DNA of 64,000 nucleotides, taken from positions 651,138,420-651,202,419 of the forward strand of contig NC_081405.1 in the NCBI RefSeq assembly GCF_030272615.1, written 5' to 3'. The stretch comes from Cryptomeria japonica. Taxonomy: Eukaryota > Streptophyta > Pinopsida > Cupressales > Cupressaceae. Numbering within the stretch: the first letter of the stretch is position 1; each line of letters begins with the position of its first letter. The notes beneath the pieces are model-generated. The model was given only the letters and a program-made list of their open reading frames with translations, made no database searches and was not told where the DNA came from. A program made the position numbers and the translations under genes. This document shows positions 12,196-24,000 of this stretch, piece by piece.

Positions 12196-13420
12196 TGTAG
12201 TGTCATAAAATTGAAACCCTATAAATTTAACCATATTTGAAGTCCTCACCTTGGCGACGACACCCTCCTTTCTAACCAAGATCCCTTTATGCACTTTTAC
12301 CCTTGGGTTCCTCCTTGCTCAGGACCTGATCCTGCCTCCAGACCCTGTCTGGGCTCCAAAATAGGGCAAGATAGGGGCGTGGTGCCCCTCTCCCCCTAGG
12401 ATAGGGGTGTGGTTCCCCTATCCCCACCTCTTAAGGTGGCCCTATGTTGGGTTTTCCTGGTTTCCTATACACAATCCGACTTTGGGATTTGCAATTCTTC
12501 TTTGTCGGCCTTCGGTAATTGAAAATTAATCCTTGAGGCATGTATAAAAGGAGATTCAATTCCCTCATTTTACATTATAATGATAGGGGACAATATATGG
12601 GAATTTAAGTAGAAGGTCTTCATTATCGTCATCAAGCATTCAAGTCTTCAAGCATTCATCAAGTCTTCTTTCTTCACGTGTCTTCTTCATTCATCCATTG
12701 GAGCAACATTATAACATTCATTTGTAAGCATGTGTGTGTGTTAGAGTTTTGTCATGTTACATGCCATTTCATACAACACTTGTGATTACATTCAAGAAGC
12801 AAAGCAATCATCATCAACAAATTGAAGATCTACAAGGTATACACTTCCATTATTTACATTTCAGCATTTGCAATTACTTTCTTTCAAGGTTGATTCCTCA
12901 ACCAGGGTTTGACTGAGGAAAAATCCTATCCACAACCCTTTTCTCCTTATTTTCCTATGTGTAGGTTGCAGGTGCACAACTGTATTTTTATATTTGGACT
13001 CCATTTAGAAAGGCGAAAAAACCCTTTTTCATTTTGCGGATTTTTCGGAGGACCATGTACACTTTCACCATAGTCCCAACAACTTTTCTCCAAATTTTTA
13101 GGAAGATCTGTATTAGTCTGATTATCTTAGATCCGAAATTACATCGCAACCCTAAACTGGTAGCTCCTCATTTCACTCATTTTCTCTCTCTTTTCCACAT
13201 AGTCAACAAGTCAACTCTTCTATTTACAAAAGAGGGTAAATCACACTTCAACCCTTGCAATCCACTTGTAATTCACATCCTTGTCTCTCTTGGATTTGGA
13301 TCTAGTGGATTTGGGCCCCTCTTTTGAATGTAAAGCTCTCCCAAGTGAAAAATCATCCTAGCAACTTCCTTTCTCTCTCCTAGGTGGGGAGTCACTAGGG
13401 TCCAATTTTTCCACTTTACA
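12196..13420 (+). repeat. N1 3' LTR
   Basis: Direct repeat of 6738-7934, about 28 bp longer mainly because of a short duplicated segment around 12384-12420 (AGGATAGGGGTGTGG after AGATAGGGGCGTGG). TATA-like box at 12543-12549. It ends CCACTTTACA and is followed by a T-rich run. Confidence 0.9.
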
Positions 13421-15159
13421 CTCTTTTTTTTTTTACTTGTTAGATTATTTCTTAATTGGTTGAGTAATGTCCTTGGGGTCACTCATCTAGACTTATGTTC
13501 CATCTTTATCTTTGATAGTCACATTATCCCTCAACCATCTAATCATTGTTTAAGTAGTGTTGTTGGGTTCACTCGTGTAGATTTGTATTTTTTTCTGAGT
13601 ATTAATCCTAATTTTAAAGGTTCTTTAGTTTAATACCAGTTGACAAACATTTTTTTATAATAGTTTGTTGCTTCTTTGTACTTTATTGGTGATCCACATG
13701 TTCATCTTTATGTTCGCAATTTTTTGGTAATAGCTTCTGAAGGCTTCTTAGTTCTTCACATATTTTATCTTCTATGGGGGAGCATATTTTGTATCCACAA
13801 TGAAAGTAGTCATTAGGGGACTATCATCTTGAGTCATTTCTGTCACTTTTTCATGTCATTCTCTCTTCCACATAGGAGTCTTTTCCAATGGAAATTTATC
13901 TTTTTCTTTGTTTGTGATATATTTGTGTACATGGGTACCTAACATGGTCTTATTTTTTAAAATCATCTTTGAATATTTGTAGTTTTATCATTCTTCCTAA
14001 GTTGTACTTAAAGAGGGGCAATGATTTAATAAAAGTATACTACCTCACTAGTTTCATTTTGAGAATTTTTCATGGCTTGTTACTTAAGCTTTCTTAGGTC
14101 ATTTTATTTTAGTGTCTCATATCATATGACTAAGACACTTTCCATGATCTTATTTTTCTCTAGGGTTTCATTTTTAGGGTTTGATCCATACCTTTATAAC
14201 AAGGTGATATCATTCATTCTCTATGTTGAATAATTATGTAACATTATTTTTTGACAACGTACAAATTATTTCTACTGTATCTCTCTCTTATCGAAGATAT
14301 TTGGTCTTGTTAGTTAGATTTCTTCTCCTATGAATTCTTTCATTTATCCAACACATTGTGTATGTATTCCTTAGCTTAGTTTTATTTATTCTTTGACTAT
14401 TTTTTAGGGTAAGTCTTAACGTTTGCATTGAGTTATTAAAAGAATGAGCAAATATCTTAGTGACCTTATAAAAGCACAATAACCTTCCACTCAACTATAA
14501 GTATAAATGAAAATAAGATGCCCCCAAAAAATATTATCATTAGATCAAGTAGAATATAATTATTACATAGTACAAATAAGCCCATGCTTATACAGAGAAA
14601 GGGTGAATTAATTAATGCATAAAAGATGGAAGCTAACTAAAGCTAGAGATACATGTTGATTGGAGCTACTTGAAACAAAAGATGAATAATATGTGGAGCT
14701 AACTAGATGAACTAGCATGATATACAGAGTATAACTCAATCTAAATTAAGATAAGTGGCAAATTGGTGCATAAGACATGGGAACATTACTAAATCACACA
14801 ACTACCTCAATGTGTCTAAGTAAATTTAAGCAAACAAGATGAATAATTATTTAATATGAGTATCTCTATCATATACACAAATCATGAAGACACCGATGAG
14901 AGGGACACAAAGATTTATTATACATATATTAACCACAATATAGCTTCACTCTATGGGGTAGTAGGATTATGATAATGGTAGGATTATGGTAATTTTATCC
15001 AATATAAATTTTTATGTTACCTTAATCAAATGTTGTGCTAAGTCCATAATTACCCTTTATGTTAAATTTTAATCCTTAATATTTGAGGTTGTCACATGTT
15101 TTATGGTACTTGGAATATGTTGGTCTTTATGTGTGCATTTTATGATTTAAATTAAGTTT
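13421..15159. other. Unassigned sequence with an LTR-remnant copy at about 14010-14360
   Basis: About 14010-14360 aligns with the LTR remnant at 4640-5165 (CTTGTTACTTAAGCTT, GTGTCTCAT, TATTTGGTCTTGTTAGTTAG), with only a short CT run in place of the long microsatellite. The rest shows no gene, repeat pair or RNA. Confidence 0.5.
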
Positions 15160-15717
15160 TGTAATGGTGAAAATTTAGGGTTTCCACCATAAGATGTATG
15201 AAAACCACTAATTTTTACTTGAGATGACCATTACATTTAAAAGAAGGATGAAATCCAATAAATTAAGTCACAAATCAATAATGATAAGGATCGAATACTA
15301 ATTTGATTCAAAGTGGTGAATTTGTTTGCCCTCATTTATGAGTTAAATTTTTTAAATTAGGGTGAAGTGTTGAAAATGAAGGTAAAAATGTAGAAACAAT
15401 GAGCTATAGATGCAGGACTAAGATACACACCTGGATCTGAGGATTATAAGCATATTAAAATCCGATCCTCAAAAAAGCTTCAAAAATGTCAGGACTAGAA
15501 TGCCCATCACTCTAGTCCTAACTTTTCACACATCAAAAGGGGTTGATTCATCACTGTGAATAATGCTTATTTTGAAGATCGTAGCTTCGTACATGTTTCC
15601 TACACATAGAAAGAAAGGGAAATAGGTTGGGAATAGGGGCTTGCCTAAGTTAAACCTTGGTTTAGGAATTAACCTTGATTGAAATATTACAAATACTAAA
15701 ATAAATAATGGAAGGAT

Positions 15718-16014
15718 TCATCCAAATTATGGATTCGGATGACAATACCTAAGTGAGAACCTGCGGTATTGTGGATTTGCTTACACAAACAAGGTAAACA
15801 CAGAGTTGAAGCAAGCCAAAAAAAGTAGTCCATTCTATTAAAAACAAATCCAACATATAAAATTCATGAGATTCCAAGAGTCACCAAAACCCCCTTGATA
15901 ATCGAAACTCAATAGTCATATTTGTTTATTACATAATAAAATAAAAAACTAAAAATTTTTAAAAAAAAAAACATGAAAATATTTTTTTTGATATTTCAAA
16001 ATTGTTTCTGATCA
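15718..16014 (-). repeat. Gypsy C 3' LTR
   Basis: It matches 30078-30384, including ATTATGGATTCGGATGAC, CCTAAGTGAGAACCTG, AACAAGGTAAACACAGA and the run before TTTTTTTTGATATTT. The terminal TG (reading TGATCC in the other LTR) has become TC here. The adjoining 16015-16030 reads, on the minus strand, as a purine-rich AAGGGAGAAGTAA tract next to the LTR. Confidence 0.9.
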
Positions 16015-16082
16015 TTACTTCTCCCTTGAAAATCAATGGGCCCCATTACATCAACACTTTGGAGAAGATGGAGAAAATGAAG

Positions 16083-16444
16083 CTAAAGTTGCTCCCGAGT
16101 AAGCCACTTTCCTTGTTGAGCAATCTGACCTGCTCGAACCACTTTGTATAGATAAATATGTTGTTGGTTCAGGATTTTCACCATGGTGTCCACAATCTGA
16201 TCACATTGCAATGGAGAAGTTGCATCTGGATTCAATTCTGTAGTGGAAATTGTTTCTGCCACATCTATAATATCCAATAGTGGGGGGAATATGGCTTCAA
16301 GAGTTCCACATTGAATACTGGATGAAGACCCAAAAGGGGGCGTAAATAGAGCTTGAAAGCATTATCACCAGCTTGCTTGATGATTGTGTATGGCCCATAA
16401 TGCAGAGGATGAAGCTTCCTATTGGCACCCTGAAATCATTCCTT
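16083..16444 (-). pseudogene. Gypsy C pol C-terminal tail
   Basis: Downstream of the integrase core the minus strand shows broken frames. One (16277-16083, 64 codons) contains YLYKVVRAGQIAQQGKWLTREQL-like sequence, at the place where chromodomain or GPY-type tails sit in other gypsy elements. A true chromodomain cannot be confirmed. Its end is about 70 bp from the 3' LTR. Confidence 0.5.
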
Positions 16445-16896
16445 CTAGATATGCAACCACACCTTGTCCCCGACTTGAAATTTATGGGGAGTATGATGTT
16501 CATCATGTCTCTCCTTATATTTCTTATTGGTATGCTCCAATATTTCATGAACTTGTTGTTGTAGATGATTAATTCTATCAATTAACCGTGTTGCCTTATC
16601 TTCCTCATCAACACTTGGAACCACACCAAGTTGAATAAATGGTACATCAACATCCATGGGTGCAAGTGATTGATAACCAAGACAAACCTCAAATGGGTTG
16701 TGACCAATAGAACTGTGAATTGCCTTGTTGTAGCTATGCTGAATGTATGGAAGACTTTCATCCCATGTGCGGGGATGTTTTGAGTGATACATGCGTAGGA
16801 TGTGAATGATCATCCAATTCACTACCTCTATTTGGCCATATGTTTGAGGATGGAAAGAAGTAGACTTTGTTAATTTTATGTCCATATTCTCACATA
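16445..16896 (-). pseudogene. Gypsy C integrase, distal part (3' of the Copia A insertion)
   Basis: The frame covers the last third of the integrase core and the start of the C-terminal domain: SFHPQTYGQIEVVN with the catalytic Glu, then WDESLPYIQHSYNKAIHSS and NPFEVCLGYQ, and later FQVGDKVWLHI before a stop. In intact relatives the first motif usually reads HPQTDGQTEVVN, so Asp>Tyr and Thr>Ile have occurred nearby. Removing Copia A and one TSD copy places this piece in frame with 26428-26774. Confidence 0.88.
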
Positions 16897-16901
16897 ATAT
16901 A

Positions 16902-17969
16902 TGTTAGGTCCTGAAGACAACTGAGAGGGAGGGGGTGGGTGAATCAATTGTCTAATAAATTCAACCAAAATTAACTTAACCAAAACTTAATGCTTAATAT
17001 TGGTAAACCAAACTTTATGCCGATAGACAATTTTATTAGTTAATTGCAGTACCAGTAAAGATTAATGCATGAAATAGAAAGAAAATAACATCCACAACAC
17101 ATAACACAAATATTTGTACGTGGAAACCTTGTAAGGGGAAAAACCACGATGGGAAGCCTTACCCACAATCAAATGATACTACTATAGATAGTATGTGTGT
17201 ACAATATGGATTCTGCACATGTAGAAATGCCAGTTGCTTAGAGCTCATGGCTCAATCACAAAATGAGAGTCACACTGGCTACAATTGGATGGTTAAATCC
17301 AATGATAATGTACTGCATAGAATAACATCTTCATATGCTGGATTCAGTACTGGTTAAGTTCTGATTGCCTTCACAAAAAACTTCCTTCAACCTTCAAATG
17401 ATGTCTGCGTGTATAGCTCTGCTTATTTTCACATAAACCCTATTACAATTCTTTTTCAAATCACATTTTAATCTCACAAGTGAGATATTACATTTATACC
17501 ATAACCTAAGACCAATTGAATAGGTTGTCTCACTAAAAGATATTACAATAAAATTAATTACAAATAAATCAATATCCAATGCATGATGTTGGCTCAAATG
17601 TATTTACAATAATAATAAATCATCTCTATAATATGTCGTGTTGATCTCGAATAGATGTATCTGCCCATGCATAAGCTAGACCTATTTGCCGGTAATAACA
17701 AGTATGCAAACATGAATAAACAAATAATCAAATCCCTAAAACCAAGTGATCAAATAATGTCTTTGACATAACCAAGTAGTCTCCAAGTCATTCCAAGTGT
17801 CGGTGAACAATATAACCTGTTGGTGATCCAAATACCGATGACTGTGCATAAGTCTTTGACTTGCCGGTGAACATAACCAAAGATCTCTAAGTGCTGATAA
17901 GTGTTGACAAGTGATGACAGGTGTTGACATCAATGACAAAACCATATCAACATATCCAAAATACCAACA
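16902..17969 (-). repeat. Copia A 3' LTR
   Basis: It matches the split 5' LTR with about 7-8 percent differences in the stretches I compared. It keeps the uninterrupted target for Copia B (ATAATATGTCGTGTTGATCTC near 17629-17649). Next to it, 17970-17985 is the reverse complement of a purine-rich CAAAGGGGGAGAT tract. Confidence 0.92.
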
Positions 17970-18301
17970 ATCTCCCCCTTTGGCATTGATGGCAACACAA
18001 GATGGAAAAACCCATCAAAGTGCCAAAACAAAAATGAAAATACAGATACAGTGAGTAATCAATCTCTCCAACAATCTCTCCCCAAAGTAACAATCTCTCC
18101 CCCAAGGGATAATGTGTTTTTCCATATCAATCTCCCCCCCTTTGACATCAAATTCCAAAGCATTACAAAAACCATATTAAATACAAAATACCAACTCATT
18201 CAATATACCAACTACTCCCCCTGAGAAGTAGCTATCTTCATCAAAGCCGGAATAAAAGATTTCTCTGTTAATTTTGTCGGTTGATGACAAACATCAATTG
18301 T

Positions 18302-18436
18302 CTAAGTCTCTACCGGTGGAGGTAGGACTCCAAGTTGCTCTCTAAGATATTCAAAAGTTTCCTTAGGTAAAGGCATTGTAAAAATATCTGCAATCTGCTC
18401 TTTAGTATTCACATAAACCAATTTCACTATTTTTGC
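18302..18436 (-). pseudogene. Copia A RNase H C-terminal remnant
   Basis: Read on the minus strand, this stretch encodes KLVYVNTKEQIADIF and a tail ending at a TAG at 18302-18304. It corresponds to the last 44 or so codons of Copia C RNase H. It follows the gag stop directly and is out of frame with it, so it is not translated from gag. It marks the right-hand breakpoint of the internal deletion. Confidence 0.85.
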
Positions 18437-18437
18437 T

Positions 18438-19274
18438 TCAACGTTCTCTTAATCTTGCATGTCTATTAGGACATCTAGAAGCCATATGACCAATCTTATT
18501 AGAGTTAAAACATTTAAAGGGTGCTTTACCTTCATTTTCTCTCCTACTTTTTTCAAGTTCTCTTGCACAGAAGGCTTTCCAATCATATTTTTCAGATGAT
18601 GATGATGATGATGTAGTTGATGATGATGCCTTGAAAGTTAGATCTGTCTTAATAGTAGTAATAGGACCAAATTCCTCAAGTTCAAAAGCTGAAAGTTTTC
18701 CAACCAAGGTGTCTCTAGATACTGATGCATTAGGCATTTTTCTCAATTCATTTATAGCAGTAACTTTCATTTTATATGCTGGTGGCAAAGCTCTTACAAC
18801 TTTAGAAACAATCTCATCTTCACTTAAGGTTCCTCCACAACATTGTATACCCAAAATAGTTTCATTTACTCTTTCCATAAAAGAAGAAATTCTTTCATCT
18901 TCTTCCATTTTCAGACTTTCATACCTGACCCGGAAGCATTCAAGTTTTGTAATTTTGACTGTGGAATCTCCTTCATTCAATGTTTCCAGTTTGTCCCAAA
19001 TAGCTTTAGCGGTAGATCTATCTAACAATCCCATGACTTGTTGATCTGATAATGCGCTCAAAAGTGCTTCTCTTGCTTTGCAATCATTTTCCTCATCTTT
19101 AGCCAAGTTAGGTAGATTAGGTTGACCTTGAGTAGGAGCAGTATAGCCATTCTTTCTAACATCCCATATGTCCTTTCTAAAGCAATTCAAATGTGTCTCC
19201 ATCCTAATCTTCCATATGCCATAGTTAGTTCCATCAAGTTTCAGACTGTCCTTCCTGAAATAGTTAGAAGACAT
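18438..19274 (-). CDS. gag: Copia A Gag, intact 278-codon frame
   Basis: This is the only full-length uninterrupted retrotransposon frame in the window. The ATG at 19274 opens MSSNYFRKDSLKLDGTNYG, the N-terminal motif of copia-type Gag (DUF4219/UBN2 type). Residues of about 60-200 follow the UBN2 pattern with AKAIWDKLETLNEGD and FMERVNETILGIQCCGG. A Ser-rich linker leads to a CCHC zinc knuckle near residues 253-266, CFNSNKIGHMASRC, where the second Cys is Ser (Copia C keeps Cys). RNA binding by the knuckle is therefore probably weakened. The frame ends at a TGA created at the deletion junction. Gag forms the virus-like particle. With pol deleted this copy could move only with enzymes supplied by an intact relative. 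Activity is not shown. Confidence 0.88.
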   Translation of the reverse strand: MSSNYFRKDSLKLDGTNYGIWKIRMETHLNCFRKDIWDVRKNGYTAPTQGQPNLPNLAKDEENDCKAREALLSALSDQQVMGLLDRSTAKAIWDKLETLNEGDSTVKITKLECFRVRYESLKMEEDERISSFMERVNETILGIQCCGGTLSEDEIVSKVVRALPPAYKMKVTAINELRKMPNASVSRDTLVGKLSAFELEEFGPITTIKTDLTFKASSSTTSSSSSSEKYDWKAFCARELEKSRRENEGKAPFKCFNSNKIGHMASRCPNRHARLRER

Positions 19275-19317
19275 TGGATCTCCTCAAGCTGTTAAACTTC
19301 TGCAAAAAGAGGACTAC

Positions 19318-19329
19318 GCTCTGATACCA
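19318..19329 (-). other. Copia A primer-binding site
   Basis: GCTCTGATACCA on the plus strand is the reverse complement of TGGTATCAGAGC, the initiator-Met tRNA site used by many plant copia elements. It lies 2 bp from the 5' LTR edge at 19332. Confidence 0.92.
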
Positions 19330-20063
19330 ATTGTTAGGTCCCGGAGACAACTGAGAGGGGGGGGGGGTGAATCAGTTGTCTAATAAATTCAACAAAAATT
19401 AACTTAACCAAAACTTAATTCTTAATGCTGGTAAACTAGACTTTATGTCGGTAGACAATTTTATTAGTTAATTGCAATACCGATAAAGATTAATGCATGA
19501 AACAGAAAGACAATAACATCCACAACACATAACACAAATATTTGTATGTGGAAAATCTGTAAGGGGAAAAACCATAGTGGGAAGCCTTACCCACAATCAG
19601 ATGATACTACTACAGATAGTATATGTGTACAATATGGATTCTGCACATGCAGAAAGGCCAGTTGCCTAGAGCTCATTGCTCAATCACAAAATGAGAGTCA
19701 CACTGACTACAATTGGATGGTTATATCCAATGACAATGTACTGCATAAAATAGCATCTTCATATGCTGGATTCAGTACCGGTTAAATTTTGATTGCCTTC
19801 ACAAAACCTTCCTTCAACCTTCAAATGATGTCTGCGTGTATAGCTCTACTTATTTTTGCATAAACCTTATTACAATTCTTTTTCAAATCGCATTTTAATC
19901 TCACAAGTGAGATATTACATTTATACCATAACCTAAGACCAATTGAATAGGTCGGCTCACTAAAAGATATTAAAAAAAAATCAATTACAAATAAATCGAT
20001 ATCCGATGCATGATGTCGGCTCAAATGTATTCACAATAGTAATAAATCATCTCTATAACATGT

Positions 20064-20957
20064 TGTTGGGAAAAATGGTGTCTCAACCTTGCATTTATGC
20101 GAGGTTACTATTTATAGTAAGTTTTCATTTTAGCACGAAATGGTGCGAAACTCTCCCTGAAGCTTCTGGTTGGCTAGATAAGCATTCCGGTAAAGTTGCG
20201 TTGCAAGGTCACAGCTAGTTTTGAAGATATTAAAGTTTTCGTCTTGGAGGGGTGCGATAAAATGTTTAAACTTAATTTTTGGGGCTTTAGAGGCTTTGAA
20301 ACACCCTGAAAAGTGGCCATAACCAGCACAGTGGGTTACGAGGTGATAGAGCACTTCGCGAGCTTTCCGACGCTTCAAACGGTTCGTCAATCAGACACCC
20401 AGTTCTCAAGTTATGGCCTCCGGAAGTTTGTACTCCTCAAATAGGAAAAATAATTTGTATCGGATACATAAATGAGCTGTAAAAGGGAGCGACACATGTT
20501 GATGTGTGCTTTAACATGTCATAGGGCATCTAGAAGGGAGATAAGGTCGGCTACACCTTATTGGGTGGTTTTAGCCCATGGTTTTGTAATACCGTTTGAT
20601 GGTTTCTTGTATTGTATCTCCTATTTATGAGGTGTGTGAGATAGAGGTTGTGTGTAAGAGTCTTATGGCTATTGAGTTGCCTCTGAATCTCTGATTAGTG
20701 GTACTCCTGCGAAGAGCTTGCTCTGCAAGTATGTTGTAATCTGTTTTTGATTCCTGAATAAAATATTGAGCTGCTTTTGGAGTGTGGGGTTTTTCTCCCG
20801 AAAGGGTTTTCCCCACGTAAATCACTGTGTTGTGGTATGAATGCTATTATATCTATTTCTATTTTCTGTAACTATTGTAACGATCTGAAAAAGTTTTGCA
20901 TTACCCTCCTCTCAAGGTTAGTGTAGGAAGTTGTTTCCGCTACTTAACTTCCTTACA
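20064..20957 (+). repeat. Copia B 5' LTR
   Basis: Identical in length to 25191-26084. Most differences are transitions, and the 5' copy usually has the A or T state, for example CAACC/CAGCAC against CTGGCGC near 20323-20331. Confidence 0.97.
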
Positions 20958-20959
20958 AG

Positions 20960-20971
20960 TGGTATCAGAGC
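20960..20971 (+). other. Copia B primer-binding site
   Basis: TGGTATCAGAGC, the initiator-Met tRNA complement, 2 bp after the LTR end CTTACA. Confidence 0.95.
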
Positions 20972-21081
20972 CTGATCACCTTTGGTTTCAATTGTGGGCA
21001 GTTGGGTTTTTTGAACTAATCCAGATTTGAGTGGGAGCTTGTGCAGAAGACACTTTTTGATCTTGTTGCAGGAATATTCAG

Positions 21082-24000
21082 ATGGCGAGTTCATCAGGGA
21101 GAATAGAGGTGGAGAAATTTAATGGAAGTAATTTTGAGATGTGGAAGCTGAAGATGGAAGATCTGCTAATAGATCGAGATCTTTGGGATGCTGTTGATGC
21201 GAATGTCCAAAGGCCCTCAAATCCTACTGCGGCAGTTCAGTATGATGTTATGGACTGAAAAGCCAAGGGTCTAATCAGACTGTGCCTGGCAGACTCTGTT
21301 CTAATCAATGTCCATGAAGAAAACTCTGCAAAGAAGCTATGGACTAAGCTTGGTGAGATGTATCAAGCGAAATGTTTATTAAATCAAATTTTCTTAAGAA
21401 AGAAATTGTATTCCTTGAAGATGGAAGAGGGTGGATGAATTGCAGACCACCTGGAAGCATTCAATATGTTGGTGGCTCAATTAGTATCTGTCAGTGTTAA
21501 GATGGACGAGGAGGAGAAATGTCAGATCTTGCTTTGTTCTTTGCCTGATTCATGGGATTCTCTTGTTATGGCTATCAGTAGTACTTCTGTTGTTTTGAAA
21601 TCTGAAGACGTGGTGGGTGCCCTACTCGGTGAAGAGATGCGAAGGAAGGTATCCATCAGTTCAAAGGAAGCCCTAACCGTTCGTGGAAGACCAAAGGAGA
21701 AAGGCAAGAAGAATGAGAAGCGCGACAAGTCCAAATCCAAAGGGAGATCGAAATCTCCTGGAAAGTCCAAAGTCATTTGCTGGAACTGCGGTAAACCGGG
21801 TCACATCCGTAAGGACTGCAAAGAAGAAAAGAAGAAGAAGAAGAAGAAAAAGAAAAAGTTCGATTCTGATTCTGAGTCCGACAAGGAAGATGGCGATGCA
21901 TTTATTGCGGCTTTGGCGACTCATGCAGGTAATGATGCCTGGCTAATTGACTCAGGTGCATCTTTTCATATGACTTCCAATAGAGATTGGTTTTCTGAAT
22001 ATGAAGGATTTAATGGAGGTAAGGTGTACTTGGGTGATGATTCACCTCTAGACATTGTTAGTCGAGGTAAAGTTAGAATCAGGTTTTCTGATGGTAGAAT
22101 AAAAAGGATTAATGGTGTGTTGCATATCCCTGGATTAAAACGAAACCTGTTATCTGTGAGCAAACTGATAGATGCGGGTGTGCAGGTAGTCTTTTCTGAA
22201 GCAAGATGTAAGATGATTAAGGGTGCTATGGTAGTTGTTAGAGGTGTCAGGTTTGGCACTTTGTATAAGCTTGAAGCATACACTGTTGAGTGTAATAGCA
22301 CTTCTGTAAAAAGTAAATCTACGGATACTTCACTGGAAGATTTGAAGGTTTCACCTTCAGCAGATGGAAATGGTTTTTGGGTACCTAAGGGTGCTCTTTC
22401 GTCTGAAGCAAAGTTACCTGTAGAGAAGACTATGTTATGGCACCAGAGACTTGGCCACATTGGAGAAAAGGGTCTAAGGACCTTGAAAAATAAAAACCTT
22501 GTTGAAGGTTTGAATGATTGTAATCTTGACTTTGATTTCTGTGAGCATTGCATTTATGGAAAACAAAACCGCGTTCAGTTTTACTCGAGTTCTCATAAAA
22601 CTTGTGGTGTTTTGGATCTTATCCATTCTGATGTGTTTGGTCCAGTAGATGTCTCTTCGATTGGAAAATCCACATATTATGTTTCATTTATTGATGATTT
22701 TAGTAGAAGGACATGGGTATATTTTCTAAAGAGTAAATCTGAAGTTTTTATTCATTTTAAAGAATTTAAAGAAATGGTTGAGTTGCAGACTGGAAAGAAA
22801 ATAAAATGTTTGAGAACTGATAATGGTGGTGAGTTTTGCTCTAATGATTTTGATAGATTCTATAAAGACTGTGGAATTAACAGGCAGAAGACAACTCCGT
22901 ATTCTCCACAGCAGAATGGAGTTGCAAAAAGAATGAACAGGACACTGATGGAGAAGGGTAGGAGTATGTTGAGTGGTGCTGGTCTCGAACAAAAGTTTTG
23001 GGCTGAAGCTGTTGCCACTGCTTGCTACCTGATTAACAGGTCTCCTACATCAGCTCTTGTTGATAAAATGCCTATGGAAGCATGGTCAGGTCACAAGCCT
23101 TCATTGAGACATCTTAGAGTTTTTGGTTGCGAGGCATATGCACATGTGCCAAAGGAGAAGCGAACAAAGTTGGAGAACAAGGCTATGAAGTGTATCTTCA
23201 TTGGGTATAGTTATGGTGTGAAAGGATACAAGCTTTGGGACCCTGTTGCACAAAAGGTAATTCACAGTAGAAGTGTTATTTTTAGAGAAATTAAGTCTCC
23301 TTCTGTTACATTGCAGCCAGAATAGACTAAAAAAGAAGATGTGATTCAACTTCCTTCTACACCTGAAAGAGTTGAATCGAGACCCCTAGATAGGCAAGAA
23401 GTTGAGGAGAGCTCGTCTAGCTCTGAATCTTCAGAAGAGGAGGAAGAACCTCCAACTCAGCTTGTTCGAAGGTCTACAAGACATAGACAATCACCTGAAA
23501 GGTATTCACCTAATGATTGGAGATGTATTTTTGCTCTGAATACTAGTGTGGATGAACCGAAATCTGTAGAAGAGGCATTAGGTATGAATGATGCAGAATC
23601 CTGGAAGATTGCTATGGAGGAAGAAATGACAGCTTTGAAAAAGAATGATACATGGGATCTTGTACCATTGCCTGAAGGACGAAAACCTGTTGGTTGTAAA
23701 TGGGTGTTCAAGAAAAATATTGGTTCAGATGGAAGCATTGCGAAGTATAAAGCAAGGTTGGTTGCAAAAGGCTACTCTCAGGTTGAGGGTGTTGATTACG
23801 GTGAGATATTTTCTCCTGTTGCAAAAATGACGTCCATTAGATTTTTGCTTTCTATTGCTACTGCTTATGATTTAGAGGTTGAGCAAATGGATGTGAAAAC
23901 TACTTTCCTTCATGGTGATTTGGAGGAAGATATTTATATGACACAGCCGGAGCACTATGTGGTGAAAGGCAAAAGTAATTTGGTCTGTAAATTGAAGAAA

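Larger units (their letters stand above)
6738..13420 (+). mobile_element. N1: non-autonomous LTR retrotransposon (LARD-like)
   Basis: Two direct repeats of about 1.2 kb (6738-7934 and 12196-13420) start TGTAGTGTCAT and end TTACA/TTTACA. A primer-binding-like sequence follows the first and a polypurine tract precedes the second. The 4.26-kb internal region holds one broken acidic ORF, a gag-type Cys/His remnant and tandem repeats, but no protease, reverse transcriptase, RNase H or integrase motif. This is the layout of a large non-autonomous derivative, most likely of a gypsy parent given the gag remnant. The flanks (CTTTG left, CTCTT right) do not form a clean TSD. A minus-strand solo LTR of the same family frames the left nest at 15160-32116. 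Confidence 0.85.

Noticed and set aside
6733-13425. TSD for N1
   Set aside because: CTTTG and CTCTT share too little to be called a duplication.
20130-20390. Minus-strand 86-92-codon frame present in both Copia B LTRs
   Set aside because: The conservation is explained by the LTRs being recent copies of each other. It has no motif and lies antisense in the LTR.
21522-22992. Several minus-strand frames up to 195 codons
   Set aside because: Antisense shadows of the Copia B gag-pol frame, which has clear domain motifs on the plus strand.
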